Part shown: piece after piece, positions 34,540 to 44,145 of the stretch
Numbering within the stretch: the stretch's first letter is position 1
How the letters are laid out: the number at the start of each line of letters is the position of its first letter
DNA from: Glaciecola flavus
Lineage (GTDB): Bacteria; Pseudomonadota; Gammaproteobacteria; Enterobacterales; Alteromonadaceae
Direction of reading: 5' to 3'
NCBI RefSeq assembly: GCF_042646125.1
Contig: NZ_JBHRSW010000049.1
Location: forward strand, 28,882-92,881
DNA length: 64,000 nt
Translations under genes and position numbers: made by a program
The notes under the pieces: model-generated
Database searches by the model: none
What the model saw: the letters and a program-made list of their open reading frames with translations, nothing else
What the model was told of the DNA's origin: nothing

Positions 34540-35947
34540 ACCAGTATGGGTTGTTGATGACGATAGCTCAATTCGTTGGGTGTTAGAAAAGGCATTAAAA
34601 GTAGCAGATATCGGCTGCATGAGTTTTTCAAACGCCGAAGATTTATTACTCCAAATTCAAAGTGGTAATGCACCACAAGTCGTAATATCAGATGTAAGAA
34701 TGCCAGAAATGGACGGTATGACGCTACTGCAAGAAATTCATGAGCACTATCCAGATCTGCCCATTATTATTATGACTGCACATTCTGACCTTGATAGTGC
34801 GGTAAAGGCATACAAGGGAGGAGCTTTCGAATACTTACCCAAACCTTTCGATATAGACGAAGCCGTATCACTTACAAAACGTGCGTTAGAGCATGCTCGG
34901 GAGACAAGCCAGTTAAAACAGCAAGAATCCCGAGTATCAAATACAGAGATCATTGGTGAAGCACCTGCCATGCAAGAGGTTTTTCGTGCAGTAGGTCGCC
35001 TTTCACGTTCTTCGATCAGTGTTTTAATAAATGGTCAATCTGGAACAGGTAAAGAGCTTGTTGCACAAGCATTGCACAAACATAGCCCAAGAAGTGACGA
35101 AACGTTTATCGCACTGAACATGGCTGCTATTCCGGCCGATTTGATTGAATCAGAGCTATTTGGGCATGAAAAAGGGGCGTTTACCGGCGCGCAAAATGCT
35201 CGGCAGGGTAGGTTTGAACAAGCGGATGGCGGTACATTATTCTTGGACGAAATAGGTGACATGCCGATCGATGTACAAACCCGTCTACTTAGAGTGTTGG
35301 CAGATGGTCAATTCTATCGTGTTGGCGGTCATCAGCCAGTTAAAGTAGACGTTCGAATCATAGCCGCGACTCACCAAGACTTAGAAAAAAGAGTGGAAGA
35401 TGGTAAGTTTAGAGAGGATTTGTACCATCGATTAAACGTAATAAAAATTCATCTGCCCAGCCTAAACGAGCGCCGTGAGGACATACCTTTATTAGCAAAA
35501 CACTTTTTGGCGAAGGCTTCAAAAGAGTTAGGCGTAGAGAGTAAACAGTTGTCAAAAGCCGCAGAAGAAAAACTGATGGATGTCGCATGGCCTGGGAACG
35601 TACGTCAACTCGAAAATACATGCCGATGGTTAACCGTGATGGCAAGTGGGCAAGAAATTCTTGTAGACGATCTACCACCTGAACTACATATGCTTTCTGC
35701 AACTGAAGTAAAACAATCAGTGATCAACGATGATTGGACTGTATTGCTCGCAAATTGGGCTGATAAACAATTACTCTCAGGGCGAAATGACATTTTAGAT
35801 GCTGCGCAATATGACTTTGAAAAAGTGTTATTGAGCTGCGCACTAAAGCATACACAAGGCCACAAGCAAGAGGCGGCGAAACGGCTGGGTTGGGGAAGAA
35901 ATACTCTGACTAGAAAGCTAAAAGAACTAAACTTTAGTCACGACTGA
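34532..35947 (+). CDS. glnG: Nitrogen regulation response regulator NtrC
   Basis: Sigma-54-dependent activator. The 471 residues match NtrC. The REC domain has Asp54 in ISDVRMPEMDG. The AAA+ domain has Walker A GQSGTGKELVAQ and the sigma-54-contacting GAFTGA loop in GHEKGAFTGAQNARQGRF. The C-terminal Fis-type HTH reads QEAAKRLGWGRNTLTRKLKE. The overlap with glnL indicates coupled synthesis. Its probable targets in this window are the sites upstream of glnA and glnL. Confidence 0.98.
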   Translation: MNEPVWVVDDDSSIRWVLEKALKVADIGCMSFSNAEDLLLQIQSGNAPQVVISDVRMPEMDGMTLLQEIHEHYPDLPIIIMTAHSDLDSAVKAYKGGAFEYLPKPFDIDEAVSLTKRALEHARETSQLKQQESRVSNTEIIGEAPAMQEVFRAVGRLSRSSISVLINGQSGTGKELVAQALHKHSPRSDETFIALNMAAIPADLIESELFGHEKGAFTGAQNARQGRFEQADGGTLFLDEIGDMPIDVQTRLLRVLADGQFYRVGGHQPVKVDVRIIAATHQDLEKRVEDGKFREDLYHRLNVIKIHLPSLNERREDIPLLAKHFLAKASKELGVESKQLSKAAEEKLMDVAWPGNVRQLENTCRWLTVMASGQEILVDDLPPELHMLSATEVKQSVINDDWTVLLANWADKQLLSGRNDILDAAQYDFEKVLLSCALKHTQGHKQEAAKRLGWGRNTLTRKLKELNFSHD

Positions 35948-35986
35948 AGGTTAGTTTGTTCTAATATACCCTAGGGTAGAAAAAGC

Positions 35987-36006
35987 AGAGCCTCTAACGA
36001 GGCTCT
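35987..36006. terminator. Terminator between glnG and the kinase gene
   Basis: Stem AGAGCCTC / GAGGCTCT with a four-base loop. On the minus strand it is followed by GCTTTTTC. It overlaps the stop codon of the histidine kinase gene and can also stop glnG transcription. Confidence 0.8.
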
Positions 36007-37490
36007 ACTGTTTGTAAACAAAACGAAAACTTAGTACCACAACCGAGTTCACTGCTTACCTCTAATTTTGAGTCAAATAGGGCAATCAATTTCTGGCTAA
36101 TCGCTAAGCCTAAACCAACATGGGTTGTTGCGTCCCGCTCGGTATTGCTCGCTTGATACCTTGCATCAAAGATTTTGCCAATTTCTTCAGACGAAATACC
36201 CACACCTGTATCAGCTACACTGACTACTAACCTATCTGCCTTCCCAGTGACTTCGAGCGTTATTTTACCGTTTTCAGGCGTATGTCTAATCGCATTTTCA
36301 ATTAAGTTCGATAGTACCCGTTCGACCTTTTCTATATCGGCTTTTACAAAACCACCAGCTTGTTGTAATGACACTGACAATTCGATATTTTTTGCTTCTG
36401 CCTTCATCTTAAACTTAGCCGCAATGTCATGTAACAACTCGGCTAGCTGGAATACTTCCAGTTTCATTTTAATATGGCCGCTTTCTAAGTAAGCCAATTC
36501 AAATATTTGGTCAATTAAACGCTTCAAATTACGTAAATTTTTCATGCAAATTTGAATGAAATGTGCTCGGTCTTTCTCATCCAATTGCTTATCTTTTAAA
36601 GATAAGGTTTCAACGTAACCCTGCAAATTAGCGAGTGGCGTACGCAAATCATGGCTCAAGTCTGCAAGTAAGGCCCGTCGTTGATTATCATTTGTCTTAA
36701 TTTGCTGCCACTGTTTGTCGATGTGTTTAAGCATTTCATTAAAAGCAAAACCTAAACGCTGAATTTCGTTTCTTGATTCGTTACGCCATGGCAAAAGCTT
36801 TATCCCAGATCCAGTCAAATCAAAACCATTGTTGCGAAAACGATCCATGTCATCACTCAGGCGTTTAAGAGGCGCGGTAAAAAACCTAAATAACAAGAGT
36901 AGAGCAAATAACAAGAACAATAGCCCCGCTGCTACAACAAGTGCAAACTGTTGCACGCCCTTACTTTTTTGCAATCCGTCTTTTATCGAATCGTACTGTG
37001 AGCCGCCGATTATGACGTACAAATAGCCTTGTAACTCGTCGCCATTGTACACAGGTGCTGCCGAAAATATTTTTTGCCGCGACGCCGATTTAGGGTCATC
37101 GCCGTACAGCGGGAAAACGGCTTCGCCGCTAAGCATTTGATTGATTGGCTCGAGGCTAATATTTTCTCTTACAATTTCTCCCGGCTTAGCCGAGTATGTA
37201 AGGAGCTTTCCAGAGGCATCAGCAAAATAAAATTCAAAATTAGGCCCTAATAACATTAATGTATGAAAAAGATTTTTTAAGGCCTCATAATCATACACCC
37301 CTGTTTTCAGCAGTGGGTTATCGGAAGCTAGGTGCTCTGCTAATTTTAAATGAAGTCGTTGCTCGCCTTCGTGTTTAATACTTGTTTGTAAATATGTAGA
37401 AGCGGTAGTTAGCAAAGCGATAACCAAAAAAAATCCTGCAACTAGTGATACCGACAATCGCTGGTAAAAGCATAATTTTGGATGCCACAT
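35994..37490 (-). CDS. Membrane sensor histidine kinase
   Basis: A 498-residue two-component sensor. A transmembrane helix (about 10-32) is followed by a periplasmic region of roughly 145 residues, a second helix (about 180-204, LVVAAGLLFLLFALLLLF), HAMP, the dimerisation domain with phospho-His in LADLSHDLRTPLANLQGY, and the ATPase with NLIENAIRHTPENG, VADTGVGIS and GLGLAISQ. The periplasmic part has a PAS/Cache-like look (GPNFEFYFADASGKLLTYS). The cognate regulator gene ends one base upstream. The signal is unknown. Confidence 0.93.
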   Translation of the reverse strand: MWHPKLCFYQRLSVSLVAGFFLVIALLTTASTYLQTSIKHEGEQRLHLKLAEHLASDNPLLKTGVYDYEALKNLFHTLMLLGPNFEFYFADASGKLLTYSAKPGEIVRENISLEPINQMLSGEAVFPLYGDDPKSASRQKIFSAAPVYNGDELQGYLYVIIGGSQYDSIKDGLQKSKGVQQFALVVAAGLLFLLFALLLLFRFFTAPLKRLSDDMDRFRNNGFDLTGSGIKLLPWRNESRNEIQRLGFAFNEMLKHIDKQWQQIKTNDNQRRALLADLSHDLRTPLANLQGYVETLSLKDKQLDEKDRAHFIQICMKNLRNLKRLIDQIFELAYLESGHIKMKLEVFQLAELLHDIAAKFKMKAEAKNIELSVSLQQAGGFVKADIEKVERVLSNLIENAIRHTPENGKITLEVTGKADRLVVSVADTGVGISSEEIGKIFDARYQASNTERDATTHVGLGLAISQKLIALFDSKLEVSSELGCGTKFSFCLQTVEPR

Positions 37491-37491
37491 G

Positions 37492-38211
37492 TTAATTACC
37501 CTTACCCGCTTTATTGAACTTGTAGCCTACACCCCATACCGTTTGCACATACTCTGGGTTAGTCGCATCTACTTCTACTTTCGAACGCAAACGGTTTATA
37601 TGTGAATTCACAGTGTGCTCATAGCCACTGTGTTGGTAACCCCAAACAGATTCTAACAACTGACTTCTGGAAAATACTTGATTTGGATGCTGCATTAAGT
37701 GATACAACAAGTCGAATTCAGTCGCAGTTAAATCGAGCAGCTTGTCGTTGCGAAATACTTCTCTGGTTTGCTGATTGATTGAAATATCCCCGCATTGAAG
37801 TACCCCTTCTTCCGCGACAACCTCTTCTTCTTTTGCTTGGCGTAGGAGGTGGGCTTTACGAATTTGAGAGCGCACTCTGGCTTGTAATTCCGGAATGCTA
37901 AAAGGTTTACTCATGTAATCATCAGCACCTAATTCCAAGCCTAAAACCCGATCTGTTTCAGAATTTTTCGCCGTTAACATCAATATTGCCTGCTCAGGTT
38001 TACGCTCTCTCAATTTACGGCAAATATCTAAACCACTCATTAAAGGCAACATAACATCAAGTAGAACCAAGGAATACGAATTGTTCAACGCCGCATTTAG
38101 GCCACTTTGACCATCAGCGCAATGATCTAAATTCAAACCTAATTCGCTGAGGTTAACTTTGATCAATGCAGCTATGTCCATATCGTCTTCTACAATCAGT
38201 ACGTTATCCAT
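37492..38211 (-). CDS. OmpR-family response regulator
   Basis: A 239-residue regulator. The REC domain has the acidic residues EDD at 8-10, phospho-Asp in VLLDVMLPLMSG, and Lys in YMSKPFSIPEL. The C-terminal winged helix (VFRNDKLLDLTATEFDLLYH to VWGVGYKF) is typical of OmpR/PhoB proteins. It is the first gene of a two-gene operon with the kinase and is transcribed convergently to glnG. Target genes cannot be deduced. Confidence 0.95.
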   Translation of the reverse strand: MDNVLIVEDDMDIAALIKVNLSELGLNLDHCADGQSGLNAALNNSYSLVLLDVMLPLMSGLDICRKLRERKPEQAILMLTAKNSETDRVLGLELGADDYMSKPFSIPELQARVRSQIRKAHLLRQAKEEEVVAEEGVLQCGDISINQQTREVFRNDKLLDLTATEFDLLYHLMQHPNQVFSRSQLLESVWGYQHSGYEHTVNSHINRLRSKVEVDATNPEYVQTVWGVGYKFNKAGKGN

Positions 38212-38354
38212 ATTGGTTTCCTTAGACTATTCAGTGTTATTTAACGTTTTTTATCCGACGCGGATTTGAGAATCACTTACAACCTAGCAAGTATTATAAA
38301 TCGAAGTATGCAGAACACATATCGCAAAAGTATCACAAAAATGACAAATAATGA

Positions 38355-39977
38355 TTACGCTATTTTGCTATCACATACTAGATTAAGGTTTTGCCATATC
38401 TTGTGCTGTTTTGCGAAATCAAGCTGCTCTTCCAAAATGGAATTAAGATCTTGCTCCGTCGTCAGCGGGTTCGCCAACACTACCCTGAACACCGTAATGG
38501 GCGCATTGTGATATTGACTCACTTCTATGCGCGTTCTCGACACGAAGGACTTACCCGCCTCTCTTTGTTGCTTTTGCACTGAAACAGTTAGAGTGTCTAG
38601 CTGAGCATTAATCTCCGCTTGTTGTATACTTGAAATACTCGAAAGCTCGGACAATGAAGGAGGAAGCAGTCGATAAGTTAAAATCGATAGTGTTGGTTTA
38701 GTGACTAACTCAAAATTGTCGTTTCGTTGAATCAATTCTGCGAAACGATCGGCCAGCTCAATACTTTTATCAATCAATAATTGATAGCCGCGTCTGCCAA
38801 AGATATGTAACGATGAATATAGCATCATTGCCATGCCATTTCGCGAGCCTTCTAAAGTGGTAGAACCCAAATCTTTAGAGCCTTCCCTTAATATGTATTG
38901 TGCATGGTGACGCACAGAATTACTATCGGACGGGTTTTTAAAAATTGCCATGCCAGCCCCCATGGGGACATACATTTGCTTGTGCGCATCTATCGTTACC
39001 GAATCAGCCCGTTCGATGCCTTTTAGTTTATCTCTGTATGTATCAGAAAATAGGGTGGCACCGCCCCAAGCTGCATCTACATGGAACCAGCAACCAAGCT
39101 CTTGCGCAACATCTGCTAACTCGCTCAGAGGATCGACATGTCCAGTTTCCGTCGTACCTGCTATGCCAACAATAGCAAGTAATTTATTTCCTTGTGACTG
39201 ATAAGCTTTACCCGCTTCTAATGCTTCCTTTGGATCTAAAATGTGTGAAGGACTCGGTAAAGAGAGTAAATTCTTACGCCCAATCCCTAACACATCTACC
39301 GCTTTTCCGAGCGAATAGTGCCCCCGCTTAGAAGCAATAACCCCTAAACTTTCGACACCATAGTGTTTGTAAGCACTTACCAAACCTTCGACGTTTATTC
39401 CTCGAAAATTACCTTCAGGGCCCATTAATTTATTTCTTGCTACCCATAAGGCAGTAATGTTAGCAATGGTTCCACCCGAACAAAATGCGCCTAATGAGTG
39501 CCTCGCACTGTGTAAATACTTAGCGTAGAAAGACGCCTCACCACCATAGATGAGCTTGTGCATCATCCCTAAAGTTTGTCTTTCCAAGGGAGTGAACGCT
39601 TTGGAGGTCTCTATCTTTACAAGGTTTTGGTTTAAACCCACCAATAACTTAGACAAAGGTAGATGAAAATAGGGTAGCGCAGAAGTCATATGCCCGATAA
39701 ACGTGGGTGAATAAGTATTCACTGAATGGGCGACAAGCTTATTCAAAAGTGTCTCAGCATGGCTAGAGACGAACTCAGGCGCGCTTGGTATCGAGGCATC
39801 TGAAAAGTCTTTTTCGATCTCTTCTAAAGAGGTCTTTTTTGTCACGACATGCTGCGATAAGAAATCAGAGACATTGTCTGATAAGTGCTTTTCTATCTTT
39901 GCTAGTGTAGAGTCATCGTTTTCCGGTTTAGTAAAAACTCGAAATAAATGCTCTAAGCTGACTTCTGCCTTCGCCAA
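38355..39977 (-). CDS. panP: PLP-dependent aspartate 1-decarboxylase PanP
   Basis: A 540-residue group II PLP decarboxylase of the PanP family, which in Vibrio and Alteromonadales replaces the pyruvoyl enzyme PanD in making beta-alanine for coenzyme A. The PLP Lys is in VTIDAHKQMYVPMG; the cofactor His/Asp region is WFHVDAAWGGA. The N-terminus (AKAEVSLEHLFRVFTKPEND) is family-typical. The start is TTG at 39977, with AAAGG about six bases upstream. A glutamate or other amino-acid decarboxylase is the alternative; the N-terminal match favours PanP. Confidence 0.85.
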   Translation of the reverse strand: MAKAEVSLEHLFRVFTKPENDDSTLAKIEKHLSDNVSDFLSQHVVTKKTSLEEIEKDFSDASIPSAPEFVSSHAETLLNKLVAHSVNTYSPTFIGHMTSALPYFHLPLSKLLVGLNQNLVKIETSKAFTPLERQTLGMMHKLIYGGEASFYAKYLHSARHSLGAFCSGGTIANITALWVARNKLMGPEGNFRGINVEGLVSAYKHYGVESLGVIASKRGHYSLGKAVDVLGIGRKNLLSLPSPSHILDPKEALEAGKAYQSQGNKLLAIVGIAGTTETGHVDPLSELADVAQELGCWFHVDAAWGGATLFSDTYRDKLKGIERADSVTIDAHKQMYVPMGAGMAIFKNPSDSNSVRHHAQYILREGSKDLGSTTLEGSRNGMAMMLYSSLHIFGRRGYQLLIDKSIELADRFAELIQRNDNFELVTKPTLSILTYRLLPPSLSELSSISSIQQAEINAQLDTLTVSVQKQQREAGKSFVSRTRIEVSQYHNAPITVFRVVLANPLTTEQDLNSILEEQLDFAKQHKIWQNLNLVCDSKIA

Positions 39978-40162
39978 AACTAACCTTTTACGCGTAAATT
40001 GAGTGCGAAACTTTACCCCAGTTAAGCTTAATTACCAAGTCTGTGTGCGCTCAATTCACTTAAATCATTGTGTACATGACATTTTTTTTACAATTTTATT
40101 AAAGCCTTGGGGAATTTTACTGATAAGCTAAGTAAGCGTCTTTGTAATCTCTGGAAATTTGT

Positions 40163-40864
40163 GTGCAAGCCAGTATTGTTAGTGACAATGTGAACATCGA
40201 ACATATCGTTCCTTTTTATCAGCCCATCTTTAATTTAGACACTGGGGCAGCGGTCAGGTATGAGTGCCTTGCTAGGCTACTTGATGAAAACCAAACTGTT
40301 CACTTGCCAAATGATTTTTTGTACCTAGTAGAACGTAAAAAATTTACCGCCGCAATGACCAAACGAATGCTAGAAATGTCTACTAACTTTTTTAGCCCAA
40401 AACAAATGCGTTGGAGCATAAATATGTTTGCAGCGGATTTATCTGACGTAAAGATACTGCGAGACATGACAAGTTTATGCCTAGATATCGACAAAGGTTT
40501 ATGCGGTATTGAGTTATCTTACGACAGTGTCAAAGACAATCTACCTGCGCTAAAAAACTTTATCAAACAGATACCCAATTTACATATCAGTGTTGATGAT
40601 GTTGACGAATGCACTGATAAGTTACATGCCATTATTGCTTCCGGTATTGATGCAATCAAGCTAAAAGGCAGTCTGGTCAGAAATTTTGCTTCAACAGGAT
40701 CAAGTAAAAAAGTGATTGAATGCGTACGGCACTACTGTGATGAATATGCCGTTAACTTAATTGCTGAGCACATCGAAGATCAACAAACTTTAGAAGCTGT
40801 TAAATCGGCAAACATAAAATATGGACAAGGTTTTTATCTATCATCTCCTCAAACAACGGTATAA
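40163..40864 (+). CDS. Degenerate EAL-domain protein
   Basis: A 233-residue stand-alone EAL domain without sensor or membrane segments. The signature is altered to ECL (Glu34 in YECLARL). Glu34, Asn87, Glu117, Asp145/146, Lys167, Glu202 and Gln222 are present, but loop 6 is DDVDEC instead of DDFGTG, and the KxD pair is lost (IKLKGS). It may be a weak phosphodiesterase, a c-di-GMP receptor or a protein-interaction module. The start is GTG. The last 16 bp overlap the convergent methyltransferase gene. Confidence 0.85.
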   Translation: MQASIVSDNVNIEHIVPFYQPIFNLDTGAAVRYECLARLLDENQTVHLPNDFLYLVERKKFTAAMTKRMLEMSTNFFSPKQMRWSINMFAADLSDVKILRDMTSLCLDIDKGLCGIELSYDSVKDNLPALKNFIKQIPNLHISVDDVDECTDKLHAIIASGIDAIKLKGSLVRNFASTGSSKKVIECVRHYCDEYAVNLIAEHIEDQQTLEAVKSANIKYGQGFYLSSPQTTV

Positions 40865-41550
40865 GCTCGCCAACAAGTTTGCTGTGAAGACAGATACTTC
40901 CTTTCAAATGGTGTAATGGCCTGCCCTTTATGTTGTTCAATACACATGGTTACCCCATATTCTGCTGCCGCTAAAGCAAATTCTCTTACATAAATTGACC
41001 AATTCGATCTCAGTTCAATATTCTTTGAAACGCCTAGCATACTTGGGAATGCCGCGCTAGCATGCCAACGCTTACTCAATTGTGATTTTTTCGGGTATGG
41101 ATTGGGGTAAAATAAAAATTGTTTCACTACCTGCCAGTCTGTACCTTGTGACAATTTGTTTTCGAGCAAACGCCAAAAATCATACAAATCAGCCCTTACG
41201 ACTAAAGCATTTTGCAGCGGCTCGGCAACATATCGCGACTGATAATGAGCATGTTTGTCGAGCCTAGCCGCTGATTTATCAATGCCGATAACTTTTGCTT
41301 CTGGGTAGCGTCTTGCCAATACTACAGTGCTTTCGCCCACCCCGCAGCAAGCATCAACAATGACATCTTGTTTCCAGTCTCCAAGCCATGAAATAACTAG
41401 CTCAAAAGCTCGCTGCGTGTGCTCAGAAAGGGGCTTTTTACTGGTGATAGATTGATGTCTGCGCACATACTTGGATAAATCCTCGTGTACCTCAATTTGA
41501 TTACTCGTGATTTCACTCGCGTGTTGCATATTGATTAAGCTCTGTAACAC
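40849..41550 (-). CDS. TrmB-like SAM-dependent methyltransferase
   Basis: A 233-residue class I methyltransferase. The SAM-binding motif is VDACCGVGESTVV, followed by VIGIDKSAARL. The segment FLFYPNPYPKKSQLSKRWH corresponds to the tRNA (m7G46) methyltransferase active site, normally PDPWPKK. The N-terminus lacks the usual TrmB RxxRSF region, so this may be a paralogue with altered specificity. The start is GTG 41550 or ATG 41529. It follows the YadH-like gene by five bases on the same strand and overlaps the EAL gene by 16 bp. Confidence 0.75.
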   Translation of the reverse strand: MLQSLINMQHASEITSNQIEVHEDLSKYVRRHQSITSKKPLSEHTQRAFELVISWLGDWKQDVIVDACCGVGESTVVLARRYPEAKVIGIDKSAARLDKHAHYQSRYVAEPLQNALVVRADLYDFWRLLENKLSQGTDWQVVKQFLFYPNPYPKKSQLSKRWHASAAFPSMLGVSKNIELRSNWSIYVREFALAAAEYGVTMCIEQHKGQAITPFERKYLSSQQTCWRAYTVV

Positions 41551-41555
41551 ATCAT

Positions 41556-42326
41556 CTACGTTCTAATACCCACGCCTCGGCTTAACAGGCGCCATGCCAC
41601 AAAATACAGCACACCGTTAAACACCACTAATAGCCCCAAAGATACGCCAAAACTTACGTCAGCTGTACCTAAGAACCCATACCTAAACCCATTAACCATG
41701 TATACAATGGGGTTCGCCTTGCTGACCCATTGCCAAAACTCTGGCAATAAACTCAATGAGTAAAACACACCTCCAAGATAGGTTAAGGGTGTAAGCACAA
41801 ATGTTGGGATGACACTAATATCATCGAAATTTTTTGCATACACCGCATTAATCAATCCCGCTGTAGCAAACAAGGTTGAGGTAAGTAAAAGGGTCACAAA
41901 AATGACCGAAAAATTATGAATCTTTACGTCAACAAAAAACATAGAAACACAAGTAACGATAACGCCTATTAACAACGCTCTGGCAACACCTCCGCCGACA
42001 AACCCAAAAATGATGACCCAAGTTGGTACGGGCGCAACCAAAAGCTCTTCTACATTTTTTTGAAATTTTGCACTAAAAAACGAAGAAGAAACGTTAGCAT
42101 ATGAATTTGTGATAATGGACATCATGATCAAACCGGGCACGATAAACTCCATATAGGTGTATCCACCCATATCGCCGATTCGTTGTCCAATTAAACTGCC
42201 AAAGATGATGAAATACAAAGACATTGTAATTGCTGGTGGCACAAGTGTTTGCACCCAGATACGCAAAAAACGGGTGCACTCTTTTATCCAAATCGTACGC
42301 AACGCGACAATGTTGACACTATTCAT
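41556..42326 (-). CDS. yadH: ABC-2 type exporter permease (YadH-like)
   Basis: A 256-residue six-helix permease, the same length as E. coli YadH. Conserved features are LVPPAITMSLYFIIFGSLIGQRIG near the N-terminus (quoted in part), FIVPGLIMMSIITNSYANV, and FVLTPLTYLGGVFYSLSLLP. Its start overlaps the ATPase stop by four bases (ATGA). The exported substrate of YadGH is not established. The downstream methyltransferase gene is probably in the same transcript. Confidence 0.88.
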   Translation of the reverse strand: MNSVNIVALRTIWIKECTRFLRIWVQTLVPPAITMSLYFIIFGSLIGQRIGDMGGYTYMEFIVPGLIMMSIITNSYANVSSSFFSAKFQKNVEELLVAPVPTWVIIFGFVGGGVARALLIGVIVTCVSMFFVDVKIHNFSVIFVTLLLTSTLFATAGLINAVYAKNFDDISVIPTFVLTPLTYLGGVFYSLSLLPEFWQWVSKANPIVYMVNGFRYGFLGTADVSFGVSLGLLVVFNGVLYFVAWRLLSRGVGIRT

Positions 42327-43264
42327 TTCGAACCTCCTGCACTCGCATTATGCTTTGAAGATTCAACTAGTCGTACAAATAGCTCCTCTAAGCGATTCGC
42401 TTTATTACGCATACTCATTACTTTGATTGATTGCTTAGAAAAATAGTCAAATACGGGGTTGAGCCCACTCTCTTTTGGCACATCCACCTCAATTGTATGC
42501 CTGTCTATGATGCGCGACGTAAAGCCCTCGAGAGCTTGTTTTTGCATATCACCTTCTACATCAAATACAAAGGTTTCAATGTTCAAGGTTGAGAGTAGTG
42601 CCTTCATACTTGTATTTTCAACAATTGTACCTTTGTCTATGATGGCGATGTTTCTACACAGCATTTCTGCTTCTTCTAAGTAATGTGTAGTCAATATAAT
42701 CGTAATACCTTGTTGATTGATATCTTTTAAAAATTTCCACATAGAACGACGGACTTCAATGTCTACACCTGCTGTAGGCTCATCCAAAATCAATATTTTT
42801 GGTTCATGCATTAACGCACGAGCAATCATCAATCGACGTTTCATGCCACCTGATAACTCGCGAGAACGAGCATTTCGTCTATCCCACAATTCCAATTGTT
42901 TTAAATACTTTTCAGCCCGTTGTTTTGCAATATTACGAGGTACACCATAGTATCCAGCTTGATTGATAACAATTTGATAAAGTGTTTCAAACTGATTGAA
43001 GTTAAACTCTTGAGGCACTAAACCAATACATGACTTTGCCTCAACTTCTTGTTTTTCAGCATCGTATTGAAAAACATTGATGTTGCCGGCAGTTTTGTTC
43101 ACCAAGGAACAAATGATACCAATAGTCGTCGATTTCCCCGCTCCATTTGGTCCTAATAACGCGAAAAAGTCACCTTCCTCGACCGACAGGTTGATCCCAT
43201 TTAAGGCTTTCACTCCACCTTTATACGTTTTCTCTAAACCTCGAATATCAATTGCTTTCATCAA
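42323..43264 (-). CDS. yadG: ABC transporter ATPase (YadG-like)
   Basis: A 313-residue ATPase close to YadG in length. Walker A is GPNGAGKSTTIG, the Q-loop is VPQEFNFNQF, the signature is RELSGGMKRRLMIA, Walker B is ILILDEPTAGVD, and the switch His is in TTHYLEEAEML. A C-terminal extension of about 80 residues is typical of DrrA/CcmA-like exporters. It is the first gene of the exporter operon. Confidence 0.9.
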   Translation of the reverse strand: MMKAIDIRGLEKTYKGGVKALNGINLSVEEGDFFALLGPNGAGKSTTIGIICSLVNKTAGNINVFQYDAEKQEVEAKSCIGLVPQEFNFNQFETLYQIVINQAGYYGVPRNIAKQRAEKYLKQLELWDRRNARSRELSGGMKRRLMIARALMHEPKILILDEPTAGVDIEVRRSMWKFLKDINQQGITIILTTHYLEEAEMLCRNIAIIDKGTIVENTSMKALLSTLNIETFVFDVEGDMQKQALEGFTSRIIDRHTIEVDVPKESGLNPVFDYFSKQSIKVMSMRNKANRLEELFVRLVESSKHNASAGGSK

Positions 43265-43475
43265 TTCCCTACTGGTTCTTTCGTGGCAAAGTAAAGACTT
43301 GCCGTATTATTTTTTGTTGCTTTGTTTTGTAGCATAGCTATTGCGCTACAAACTGTATGGCTTGAATATTGAATCAACCACAGCGGGTCAAAAGGTAAAA
43401 AATGCACATAGCTTGGCTGTTACGTATGCATTTGAATATGTAAGACAGTCCTAGATTATACAAATATAACTGATG

Positions 43476-43988
43476 TTAGCCTAGAGGCTGTTGGTATAAA
43501 CGTTTTAAAGAACGTTCGTAAGTCAGTTGCACGATACATGCATCAGTGCTGGCGCGATGTCTTTTTAAACCACTTCTTCGACAAATGAAAGCCTTGTCTT
43601 TATCCCATGTTTCAAATTGATCTTCACGCATGATCAGCTCTAAACTGCTCATCCTGAACTTCATCTCTATTCTTGCTTTACCAAAAAGTTTGAGTACCCA
43701 AGGGTTATCGACTACCCAGGCATCTGAGTACAAAGTCTGCCCATTGGCAAACGCATTTAAATCACGACAAACATCCATTGGGTTTTCGCCACGTAATTCA
43801 ATAAGCTCTCTGGATATACCATGAATTTGCTCAGCAGCGGTATCCCAGTGTTTCCAATCATCAAAAGGCTTAATTAAGCGACAAAAGCGGTTTCCGTTTG
43901 GTAAGACAACGCCAATCTCGATTGGAAAGCTGTCTATACCAAAGCCACTGGCTTCGACGTCGATAATTGCGGGCAGAATGGTTGAAAT
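43476..43988 (-). CDS. DEDD 3'-5' exonuclease with non-canonical ATT start
   Basis: A 170-residue exonuclease-fold protein. The frame is homologous to exonucleases well before its first ATG (43778): the upstream codons read ILPAIIDVEASGFGIDSFPI, the ExoI motif with catalytic Asp and Glu, then IEIGVVLPNGNRF. ExoII-like DAWVVDNPWVL and a C-terminal RHRASTDACIVQL motif (His and Asp) complete it. A TAA closes the frame at 44004-44006, and no ATG, GTG or TTG exists between it and the ExoI motif. GGAG lies eight bases before ATT 43988, the likely start. A sequencing error or a translated relict start are alternatives. Confidence 0.78.
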   Translation of the reverse strand: MSTILPAIIDVEASGFGIDSFPIEIGVVLPNGNRFCRLIKPFDDWKHWDTAAEQIHGISRELIELRGENPMDVCRDLNAFANGQTLYSDAWVVDNPWVLKLFGKARIEMKFRMSSLELIMREDQFETWDKDKAFICRRSGLKRHRASTDACIVQLTYERSLKRLYQQPLG

Positions 43989-44145
43989 GCTAATAACTCC
44001 AAATTAGGGCAATAGCTAACTATTGACTATGTTTCCTTATATATCACTAGGGTATAGGCTATACAATCATAGACCCTACAAATAATTTACTATAGCAAAT
44101 GCATACATCAAAGCTATATCTCGATTGCTTAGTCATATGTGCATG

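Noticed and set aside
35967..35978. Perfect 12-bp palindrome TACCCTAGGGTA after glnG
   Set aside because: It is short, single in the window and beside a recognised terminator; no regulator could be matched.
43476..43778. A 100-residue ORF beginning MDVCRDLNAF
   Set aside because: It is only the C-terminal part of the exonuclease gene, whose frame continues upstream to a non-canonical start.
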